Below are positions 1-5,087 of a DNA stretch of 6,050 bases, in pieces. The DNA lies in assembly GCA_002372545.1 (NCBI GenBank), contig DFHD01000100.1, forward strand, positions 747-6,796, in the 5' to 3' direction. Positions within the stretch are counted from its first letter, which is position 1; each line of letters opens with the position of its first letter. Both the position numbers and the translations under genes were made by a program. The notes under the pieces were generated by a model. The model saw only the letters and a list, made by a program, of their open reading frames with translations. It was not told the DNA's origin and searched no databases. Source of the stretch: Lachnospiraceae bacterium UBA3732. GTDB lineage: Bacteria; Bacillota; Clostridia; Lachnospirales; Lachnospiraceae.

Positions 1-1196
1 CAGGCTTCATCCACAAGGTCAATGGCTTTATCCGGAAGAAAACGGTCCGTTATGTACCGGTTGGAGAGGGTAGCGGCTGCCACAAGGGCGGTATCCGCAA
101 TCTTTACACCATGGAAAACCTCATACCGGTTCTTGATCCCCCGGAGGATGGATATCGTATCCTCGACCGTGGGCTCGGCTACCATGACCGGCTGGAACCG
201 GCGCTCCAGAGCCTTATCTTTCTCGATATACTTTCTATATTCATCTACAGTGGTGGCGCCGATGCAGTGGAGCTCGCCTCTGGCCAGCATTGGCTTCAGC
301 ATGTTGCCGGCATCCAGTGCGCCGTCGGTCTTTCCGGCTCCGACAATGGTATGGAGCTCATCGATAAAGAGGATGATCTCCCCGTCGGATTTCTGGACTT
401 CCTCCAGAACCGCCTTGAGACGCTCCTCGAATTCGCCGCGGTATTTTGCGCCGGCGATGAGAGAACCCATATCCAAGGCGAAGATATCTTTATTCTTCAG
501 GGATTCCGGTACGTCCCCCTTGACGATCCGTTGGGCAAGCCCCTCGATGGCGGCGGTTTTGCCTACGCCGGGATCGCCGATCAGAACAGGATTATTTTTG
601 GTTTTTCGGGAAAGGATACGGATGATGTTCCGGATCTCGCTGTCCCGGCCGATGACGGGGTCAAGCTTCTGTTCTCGCGCCCGGCTCACCAGGCTGGTTC
701 CGTATTTTGCCAGCGCGTCATAGGTATCCTCCGGCGTTTCGGATTCCACCCTTTTGTTGCCTCTCACCTCGACCAGCACAGCCAGAAAGGCGTCTCTTGT
801 GATGCCGTGCTGACGGAGGAGCTTCTTCACGTCATTATTGCCGTTTTCAATCAGCCCAAGCATGATATGCTCAACAGAGACATAATCGTCCCGCATCCGC
901 TTCATCTCGGCTTCGGCCTGCATGAGCGCGCGGGAGAGGTCCTGGCTGGCATAAAGATCCTGGGAGGAACCGCCCACATGGGGAAGAGCAGCCAGAAGCT
1001 TCTCCGTATCTTTAATAAAGGAATCCGGAACGACGCCGATTCTCTCGATCAGCTTCCGGATCAGGCTGTCATCCATAGTGACGAGCCCGTACAGAAGATG
1101 AACGCTGTTTAGCTCCTGGTTATGATATTCGTAAGCAGTCTTCTGCGCCAGTTCGATGGCTTCGCGTGATTTGTTTGTGTACTTTTCAAGATTCAT
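1..1196 (-). CDS. clpB: ATP-dependent chaperone ClpB, N-terminal 398 residues (gene continues past the left edge)
   Basis: Hsp100-family AAA+ disaggregase that threads aggregated proteins through a hexameric pore together with DnaK. It is cytoplasmic. The minus strand reads continuously from an ATG at 1196 to the window edge, giving 398 codons plus two bases. The protein begins MNLEKYTNKSREAIELAQ and shows the double Clp N-domain (about residues 1-145). The first AAA module follows: Walker A GDPGVGKT at 207-214, pore-loop tyrosine Y252 in AKYRGEFEERL, Walker B ILFIDE ending at E280, sensor region GATT near 313-316, and arginine-finger pair R332/R333. The stretch VRGNKRV...YDALAKYG before the AAA core is typical of ClpB rather than ClpC. 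The usual family length is about 860 residues, so the middle domain and second AAA module lie outside. The start is supported by GAGGAGG seven bases upstream (1204-1210 on the plus strand). Regulation is by the CIRCE operator just upstream. Confidence 0.97.
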   Translation of the reverse strand, partial: MNLEKYTNKSREAIELAQKTAYEYHNQELNSVHLLYGLVTMDDSLIRKLIERIGVVPDSFIKDTEKLLAALPHVGGSSQDLYASQDLSRALMQAEAEMKRMRDDYVSVEHIMLGLIENGNNDVKKLLRQHGITRDAFLAVLVEVRGNKRVESETPEDTYDALAKYGTSLVSRAREQKLDPVIGRDSEIRNIIRILSRKTKNNPVLIGDPGVGKTAAIEGLAQRIVKGDVPESLKNKDIFALDMGSLIAGAKYRGEFEERLKAVLEEVQKSDGEIILFIDELHTIVGAGKTDGALDAGNMLKPMLARGELHCIGATTVDEYRKYIEKDKALERRFQPVMVAEPTVEDTISILRGIKNRYEVFHGVKIADTALVAAATLSNRYITDRFLPDKAIDLVDEA

Positions 1197-1221
1197 TCTC
1201 ACACCTCCTCATTTCAGACTG

Positions 1222-1248
1222 TTAGCACTCTCAACTGGTGAGTGCTAA
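1222..1248 (-). promoter_or_regulatory. CIRCE operator (HrcA binding site) in the clpB 5' UTR
   Basis: Perfect inverted repeat TTAGCACTC-N9-GAGTGCTAA, matching the canonical CIRCE consensus. One extra G/C pair on each side gives 10-bp arms at 1221-1230 and 1240-1249. It lies between the predicted transcription start (near 1253) and the clpB ribosome site. A bound HrcA dimer there would block transcription until heat shock. HrcA control is established knowledge for CIRCE; its use here is inferred from position. Confidence 0.96.
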
Positions 1249-1259
1249 CTCTTGATTAT

Positions 1260-1288
1260 TTTATATCACCATCGCAGACAGATGTCAA
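1260..1288 (-). promoter_or_regulatory. Housekeeping (sigma-A type) promoter of clpB
   Basis: On the minus strand, -35 TTGACA (1288-1283), a 17-base spacer, and -10 TATAAA (1265-1260). The -35 is a perfect match and the -10 matches 5 of 6. Transcription should start near 1253, giving a leader of about 57 nt that carries the CIRCE element. A near-consensus promoter plus an operator at the start site is the usual layout of HrcA-repressed heat-shock genes. Confidence 0.9.
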
Positions 1289-1393
1289 GAAGAATCTTCG
1301 CCGGTCGGGGAGGCTAAGCGAAGCCTTAAGGAAACAGTGCCGGTTCTGAGAGGATTCATCGCCGGTTCAAGAGAGAGGCCGGAAAAAGGCAGA

Positions 1394-1422
1394 TTGCCAG
1401 AGCGGAAAAAATGTGGTAGAAT
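1394..1422 (+). promoter_or_regulatory. Predicted promoter of the hpt-pbuG-guaA operon
   Basis: TTGCCA (1394-1399), 17-base spacer, TAGAAT (1417-1422), with a start expected near 1429 and a leader of about 43 nt before the hpt ATG. Each hexamer matches the sigma-A consensus in 5 or 4 positions, with ideal spacing. The leader is too short to hold a purine riboswitch. This promoter is divergent from that of clpB, with about 105 bases between the two -35 boxes. Confidence 0.7.
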
Positions 1423-1471
1423 CAGTAATGACCCGCGAAAGCAAAAAACTGTTTCTCTTCGGAGGCAAAAA

Positions 1472-2017
1472 ATGCTGATTACAGATAAATCGGAATATAA
1501 GAATAAGATCAAACGCATTCTTGTGAGTGAGGAGGAAATCCGGCAGGAGGTAATAAAAGCTGCTGCGTGGATTGACCGGGAGTATGAGGGTAAGCCTGTT
1601 CTTCTGGTCAGCGTCCTGAAGGGTGCGTTTGTTTTTTTGTCGGATATTACCAAGGAGGTTACCATTCCCTGTGAGATCGGGTTTATGGCGACCAGAAGCT
1701 ATATCGGAACAGAGTCCAGCGGTAATGTGGAGATCGTATACGACCTGGCGCAGGATATATCAAAATATCATGTGCTGATCCTTGAGGATATCATCGATAC
1801 CGGGCGGACGCTCAAGGCGGTGGTGGATATCCTGAAGGGCAGAAACCCTCTTTCGCTCAGGGTGCTCACGCTGCTGGATAAGCCCGAAAGACGTGTGGCG
1901 GATATCCAGGCGGATTATGTCTGCTTTACCATCCCGGATCATTTTGTGATCGGATACGGACTGGACTATGATGAGTATTACCGGAACCTGCCTTACATTG
2001 CGGAGTATGGTGAGTAA
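1472..2017 (+). CDS. hpt: Hypoxanthine(-guanine) phosphoribosyltransferase
   Basis: 181-residue type I phosphoribosyltransferase that joins hypoxanthine (often also guanine) to PRPP to form IMP (or GMP) in purine salvage; cytoplasmic. Visible motifs: SVLKGA at 47-52 (loop that contacts pyrophosphate), the mobile loop with S77-Y78 in RSYIGTESSG, and the PRPP-binding motif LILEDIIDTGRTL at 102-114 with acidic pair E105-D106. Next come the purine-contacting lysine K137 in LLDKPERR and the C-terminal signature VIGYGLDYDEYYRNLPYI. Length is normal for the family (about 175-185). The frame stays open upstream to an ATG at 1337, but the start at 1472 is preferred: GGAGG (1461-1465) sits six bases before it, the promoter lies just upstream, and the family N-terminus aligns. 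First gene of a salvage operon; pbuG follows after 35 bases. Confidence 0.96.
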   Translation: MLITDKSEYKNKIKRILVSEEEIRQEVIKAAAWIDREYEGKPVLLVSVLKGAFVFLSDITKEVTIPCEIGFMATRSYIGTESSGNVEIVYDLAQDISKYHVLILEDIIDTGRTLKAVVDILKGRNPLSLRVLTLLDKPERRVADIQADYVCFTIPDHFVIGYGLDYDEYYRNLPYIAEYGE

Positions 2018-2052
2018 ACGGTTACTTTCAAATACACATCCAGGAGGAAGAA

Positions 2053-3411
2053 ATGGAAAAGTTTTTCAAACTCAAGGAACGTAACACCAGTGTTAAGACC
2101 GAGATCATGGCGGGCATTACCACCTTCATGACCATGGCGTACATTCTGGCTGTGAATCCCAGTATTCTGGGGCAGGCCGGTATGGATTCCACTGCAGTCA
2201 TGCTGGCCACATGTCTGGCTTCGTGCCTTGGCTCTCTGCTCATGGGCCTGATGGCCAATCTGCCCTTTGCGCTTTCCGCCGGCATGGGTCTTAATGCGTA
2301 CTTTACCTACACAGTCGTTTTCCAGTACGGATACAGCTGGCAGATAGCGCTTCTGGCCGTATTTGTGGAGGGTCTCATCTTCATTGCCCTTTCCCTGACC
2401 AATGTCCGCGAGGCAATCTTCAACTGCATTCCGCTTTCTCTGAAAAGGGCGGTATCCGTAGGTATCGGTCTCTTTATTGCCTTTATCGGACTGCAGAATG
2501 CGGGACTTTCCGTATCCTCCGCTACACTTGTGGGACTTGTGGATTTTAAGGATCACTTTAAGACCGCCGGTATTACCGCGCTTCTGGCACTGGTCGGCCT
2601 TCTGATCATGGCTATACTTTACATCAAAAAGGTAAGGGGATCCATTCTGATCGGTATTTTTGTTACCTGGATCCTTGGTATTATCTGCGAGCTGGTCAAG
2701 CTGTACCAGCCAGATGAGGAGGCAGGATTCTTTACACTGATCCCTTCCTTCCATATGACCGATTTCGGTGCGCTGAAGGAAACCGTGGGACAGTGCTTCA
2801 ACGTGGACATGAAGACAGTAGGTATCATGAACTTCATCGTGATCATCTTCTCCTTCCTGTTTGTAGACCTTTTCGATACGCTGGGAACGCTGATCGGCGT
2901 ATCCACCAAGGCAGGAATGCTTGATGAGGAAGGTAGGCTGCCCGGGATCAAGCCGGCGCTGCTTTCCGATGCGATCGCTACCTCTGCCGGTGCAGTGCTG
3001 GGTACCTCCACAACAACAACCTTTGTGGAGTCCGCAGCCGGTGTAGGCGCGGGCGGACGTACAGGTCTTACAGCCATTACCACAGCAGTTCTGTTCCTGC
3101 TTTCCACCCTGCTCGCCCCCGTCTTTACCTCCGTGCCGTCCTTTGCGACAGCACCGGCGCTGATCCTGGTGGGCTTCCTGATGTTCAGTACGATTTCCGA
3201 ACTGAAGGTGGACGAGGAAAACTATTCCGAGGCAATTCCCGCATATCTTTGCGTAATTGCCATGCCGCTCTTTTACAGCATCTCCGAGGGTATCTCCATC
3301 GGAATCATCTCTTATGTACTGATCAATCTGGCCTGCGGCAAGGCAAAGAAGATCAGCCCGCTGATGTATGTACTGGCGGTGCTGTTTATCCTGAAATATA
3401 TTTTGCTGTAG
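2053..3411 (+). CDS. pbuG: Purine base permease of the NCS2 AzgA-like family (hypoxanthine/guanine uptake)
   Basis: 452-residue polytopic inner-membrane transporter, related to PbuG/PbuO of Bacillus and AzgA, which import hypoxanthine, guanine or adenine by proton symport. The start MEKFFKLKERNTSVKTEIMAG and the hydrophobic stretch TTFMTMAYILAVNPSIL are typical. Family motifs seen: FALSAGMGLNAYF (72-84) in the third membrane segment, DLFDTLGTLIGV (272-283), and the substrate-site region TTTTFVESAAG with E326, followed by GGRTGL (334-339). Many other hydrophobic segments are spread along the length, as expected for about a dozen to fourteen helices. Length is normal. AGGAGG (2042-2047) precedes the ATG by five bases. 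The position directly after hpt fits uptake coupled to phosphoribosylation. Exact base preference cannot be read from the sequence, and the symbol is by family resemblance. Confidence 0.92.
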   Translation: MEKFFKLKERNTSVKTEIMAGITTFMTMAYILAVNPSILGQAGMDSTAVMLATCLASCLGSLLMGLMANLPFALSAGMGLNAYFTYTVVFQYGYSWQIALLAVFVEGLIFIALSLTNVREAIFNCIPLSLKRAVSVGIGLFIAFIGLQNAGLSVSSATLVGLVDFKDHFKTAGITALLALVGLLIMAILYIKKVRGSILIGIFVTWILGIICELVKLYQPDEEAGFFTLIPSFHMTDFGALKETVGQCFNVDMKTVGIMNFIVIIFSFLFVDLFDTLGTLIGVSTKAGMLDEEGRLPGIKPALLSDAIATSAGAVLGTSTTTTFVESAAGVGAGGRTGLTAITTAVLFLLSTLLAPVFTSVPSFATAPALILVGFLMFSTISELKVDEENYSEAIPAYLCVIAMPLFYSISEGISIGIISYVLINLACGKAKKISPLMYVLAVLFILKYILL

Positions 3412-3498
3412 GAAAAGGCTGCACATAAACATTGCTCAGCAAGACCGCTGAACAGTTACCGTTTTACGACAAATACAGAAAACAGGAGGAAGAAACAA

Positions 3499-4479
3499 AT
3501 GGCTGAAGTAAGACCGGATACGATGGAACGCATCACCACGCCGGAACTGGCAAAGAAGTATATTAACGAGCAGGTGGAGGCCCTTCGGGCACAGATCGGC
3601 GATAAGAAGGTGCTGCTGGCACTGTCCGGCGGAGTAGACTCTTCCGTTGTTGCCGCCCTCCTGATCAAGGCAGTCGGACAGCAGCTCGTCTGCGTTCATG
3701 TAAACCATGGTCTGTTGAGAAAGGGTGAGCCGGAGCAGGTGATCAAGGTGTTCCGCGATGAGATGAAGGCAAACCTCATCTATGTGGACGCGACAGACCG
3801 TTTCCTGGATAAGCTGGCAGGCGTAACCGACCCCGAACAGAAAAGAAAGATCATTGGCGGCGAGTTTATCGAGGTCTTTGCAGAGGAGGCCCGCAAGCTG
3901 GACGGCATCGAGTTCCTGGCACAGGGTACCATCTGGCCGGATATTCTGGAAAGCGAAGCAGGTATCAAGGCTCATCATAATGCAGGCGGCCTGCCTGAGG
4001 ACATGCAGTTTGAACTCGTTGAGCCCGTACGCATCCTCTTCAAGGATGAGGTCCGCGTAGTCGGCAAGGAACTCGGTCTGCCGGATAACATGGTTTACCG
4101 TCAGCCGTTCCCGGGACCGGGCCTGGGCGTAAGATGCCCCGGAGCCATCACCAGAGACAGACTGGAAGCAGTCCGTGAAAGCGATGCCATCCTGCGTGAG
4201 GAATTTGCAAAGAACGGCCTTGAAGGTAAGGTTTGGCAGTACTTTACCGTTGTTCCGGACTTTAAGTCCACAGGCGTAAAGGACGGAAAGCGTACCTTTG
4301 ACTGGCCCTGCATCATCCGCGCCATCAACACAACAGACGTGATGGAAGTAACCGTAGAGCACCTTCCGGCCGAACTCATTGATCATCTGGTACAGCGCAT
4401 CATCACCGAAGTCCCGGGCATCAACCGCGTCCTCTACGACTTCACCCCCAAACCACCAGCTACGGTGGAGTATGAGTGA
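3499..4479 (+). CDS. guaA: GMP synthase, stand-alone ATP pyrophosphatase and dimerisation subunit (no glutaminase domain)
   Basis: 326 residues that adenylylate XMP and aminate it to GMP. The PP-loop SGGVDSS is at 43-49, followed by HGLLRKGE, the hinge RKIIGGEF, AQGTIWPDILES (141-152), HHNAGGLPEDMQFELVEP (159-176), RQPFPGPGLGVR (201-212) and the intact C-terminal tail RVLYDFTPKPPATVEYE. Typical bacterial GuaA is about 510-520 residues, with an N-terminal class I glutamine amidotransferase. Here that half is missing, the ATG at 3499 has its own AGGAGG (3484-3489, nine bases away), and only 87 bases separate it from pbuG. The insert between DILES and the HHN motif is short, as in archaeal GMP synthase B subunits. 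Ammonia must come from a separately encoded glutaminase subunit or from free ammonium; which one is unknown. Third gene of the salvage operon, with a strong terminator downstream. Confidence 0.92.
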   Translation: MAEVRPDTMERITTPELAKKYINEQVEALRAQIGDKKVLLALSGGVDSSVVAALLIKAVGQQLVCVHVNHGLLRKGEPEQVIKVFRDEMKANLIYVDATDRFLDKLAGVTDPEQKRKIIGGEFIEVFAEEARKLDGIEFLAQGTIWPDILESEAGIKAHHNAGGLPEDMQFELVEPVRILFKDEVRVVGKELGLPDNMVYRQPFPGPGLGVRCPGAITRDRLEAVRESDAILREEFAKNGLEGKVWQYFTVVPDFKSTGVKDGKRTFDWPCIIRAINTTDVMEVTVEHLPAELIDHLVQRIITEVPGINRVLYDFTPKPPATVEYE

Positions 4480-4485
4480 TAACGA

Positions 4486-4628
4486 GCCAAACTCAAGGAT
4501 AATTATACAGTAACCACGAAGTGGTTACACAAAATAAGAGCACACCCTCATGCGTGCATGAAAGGGTGTGCTCTTATTTTTGTGTAAGTACTGCGAAGCA
4601 GTACTGTATAATTATCCTCAAGTTTGGC
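4486..4628. repeat. 143-nt near-perfect palindrome with nested hairpins, immediately after guaA
   Basis: Outer arms 4486-4512 and 4602-4628 are reverse complements at 25 of 27 positions. Inside lie two perfect 8-bp mini-hairpins with GAA loops (GTAACCAC-GAA-GTGGTTAC at 4510-4528 and AGTACTGC-GAA-GCAGTACT at 4587-4605) and a central 18-bp perfect stem. The outer helix and the two mini-hairpins share a few bases at their junctions, so folding is three-armed. The left arm starts seven bases after the guaA stop. The organisation recalls a MITE- or REP/BIME-like mobile palindrome, but no clear target duplication is seen. Its right half is homologous to the 133-nt tandem units that follow. The structure is certain from the sequence; its nature is inferred. 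Confidence 0.85.
4531..4584 (+). terminator. Strong intrinsic terminator of the hpt-pbuG-guaA operon, probably bidirectional
   Basis: The central stem of the palindrome: 4531-4548 pairs perfectly with 4563-4580 over 18 bp, with GAGCACACCC/GGGTGTGCTC as the GC-rich part. The loop can close further through TCATGC-GT-GCATGA. On the plus strand the stem base runs into a TTATTTTTGTG T-rich tract (4574-4584). The minus strand also has a T-rich tail, so termination from either side is likely. Confidence 0.88.
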
Positions 4629-4886
4629 GACAACATACATGAGGACGAAGGCACTTTAGTGCCGTAGTCCGAATGAGCACCCGCAAGCTTGCTTGCAAGG
4701 GTATGGCTTTTGTTATTCGTGAGTTTTGCGAAGCAACACTGTTTATATATCTGAGTTTGGCGACAACATACATGAGGACGAAGGCACTTTAGTGCCGTAG
4801 TCCGAATGAGCACCCGCAAGCTTGCTTGCAAGGGTATGGCTTTTGTTATTCGTGAGTTTTGCGAAGCAACACTGTTTATATATCTG
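4621..4886. repeat. Two identical tandem copies of a 133-nt structured repeat (4621-4753, 4754-4886)
   Basis: The copies match at every base, with a period of 133. Each begins with the anchor AGTTTGGCGACAACATACAT. Three potential hairpins follow: GGAC-GAA-GGCAC...GTGCC-GTA-GTCC, ACCCGCAAGC-TT-GCTTGC-AA-GGGT followed by GCTTTT (a weak terminator-like form), and TTTTGCGAAGCAA. The second half of each unit (from GAGCAC, 4675-4753) aligns with 4538-4620 of the preceding palindrome, so the palindrome is a diverged member of the same family. The period is not a multiple of three and both strands lack a convincing coding frame, so this is not a protein repeat. Perfect identity suggests a recent duplication or homogenisation. 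Confidence 0.93.
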
Positions 4887-4906
4887 AGCTTGGCGACAAC
4901 ATACAT
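4887..4906. repeat. Truncated third copy of the 133-nt repeat (anchor only)
   Basis: Twenty bases continue the 133-nt register, with one change (AGCTTGG for AGTTTGG), and then identity ends abruptly at CATACAT. The divergence point coincides with the start of a different perfect hairpin, as if the anchor is a constant part and the adjoining hairpin is exchangeable. Confidence 0.88.
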
Positions 4907-4949
4907 CGAGGGAAAGCGGATCGCGTCAGCATACCGCTTTCCCTCGATG
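4904..4949. repeat. Perfect 16-bp inverted repeat with a 14-nt loop
   Basis: Arms CATCGAGGGAAAGCGG (4904-4919) and CCGCTTTCCCTCGATG (4934-4949) are exact reverse complements around a 14-base loop. No T tract follows on the plus strand and none is evident on the minus strand, so it does not look like an ordinary intrinsic terminator. It closes the repeat block and lies 35 bases upstream of the -35 box of the Abi gene. It may be a protein-binding palindrome, a DNA hairpin signal or part of a mobile element; the sequence does not decide. Confidence 0.8.
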
Positions 4950-4984
4950 AGTTAGATTACAATAAGGCCAATTTTAGGAAGTGA

Positions 4985-5013
4985 TTGTCTTTTTCAAGAT
5001 GATAGTATATAAT
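4985..5013 (+). promoter_or_regulatory. Promoter of the Abi-family gene and its leader RNA
   Basis: TTGTCT (4985-4990), a 17-base spacer and a perfect TATAAT (5008-5013). Transcription should start near 5020-5021, just before the leader hairpin. The -35 matches 4 of 6, and the -10 and spacing are ideal. The gene therefore has its own promoter and is separated from guaA by the terminator and repeats. Confidence 0.85.
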
Positions 5014-5019
5014 AATTGT

Positions 5020-5072
5020 AACAGAACCCAACACGCCTCTCAACGATGCGGACCACGTTGGGTCTTTTAATT
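5020..5072 (+). ncRNA. Candidate structured leader / small RNA upstream of the Abi-family gene
   Basis: The predicted transcript start falls at about 5020. ACCCAAC (5026-5032) pairs perfectly with GTTGGGT (5057-5063), CGC (5034-5036) can pair with GCG (5048-5050) inside, and the outer stem is followed by CTTTTAATTT, which resembles a weak intrinsic terminator. A competing helix is possible: CTCAACG (5039-5045) with CGTTGGG (5056-5062). AbiF-type HEPN genes are reported to have a conserved RNA directly upstream, described as an RNA motif and as an RNA antitoxin. The position and size here fit that arrangement, but I cannot match the consensus from memory. The alternative is a simple attenuator leader. 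Confidence 0.55.
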
Positions 5073-5074
5073 TC

Positions 5075-5080
5075 AAGGAG
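5075..5080 (+). promoter_or_regulatory. Ribosome binding site deciding the Abi-gene start
   Basis: AAGGAG lies seven bases before the ATG at 5088. This favours 5088 over the in-frame ATG at 5046, which sits inside the leader hairpin without a ribosome site. It also favours it over the ATG at 5084, which is in another frame. Confidence 0.85.
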
Positions 5081-5087
5081 AAAATGC

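Noticed and set aside
111..1112. Long open plus-strand frame opposite clpB
   Set aside because: It is antisense to a gene with intact AAA+ motifs, has no ribosome site or recognisable domain, and is a by-product of clpB codon usage.
1337..1471. N-terminal extension of Hpt by 45 residues
   Set aside because: This stretch overlaps the predicted promoter and start site, lacks a ribosome site, and is not part of the Hpt family fold.
1993..3432. 479-codon minus-strand frame opposite pbuG
   Set aside because: The translation is rich in Cys, Gly, His and Gln with no domain pattern, and the plus strand encodes a complete permease with clear motifs.
3434..3452. Small hairpin between pbuG and guaA (TCAGC/GCTGA) as a terminator
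   Set aside because: Only about five pairs and no T tract follows; it would not end transcription, so the operon reading is kept.
3436..4386. 316-codon minus-strand frame opposite guaA
   Set aside because: Shadow of the GMP synthase gene: no family motifs, and the guaA motifs on the other strand are intact.
4583..4612. Promoter inside the palindrome based on TATAAT at 4607-4612
   Set aside because: No acceptable -35 at 16-18 bases, and the hexamer is part of a structural arm that also appears inverted on the left side.
4574..4906. 110-codon minus-strand frame across the 133-nt repeats
   Set aside because: The repeat period is not a multiple of three, so the copies are read in different frames. 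No ribosome site is seen, and the DNA-level hairpins explain the sequence better.
4621..4906. CRISPR array
   Set aside because: The 133-nt units abut directly with no unique spacers, and their length and hairpin content do not fit CRISPR repeats.
5046..5087. N-terminal extension of the Abi protein by 14 residues
   Set aside because: The upstream ATG is inside the leader hairpin without a ribosome site, while 5088 has AAGGAG at ideal distance.
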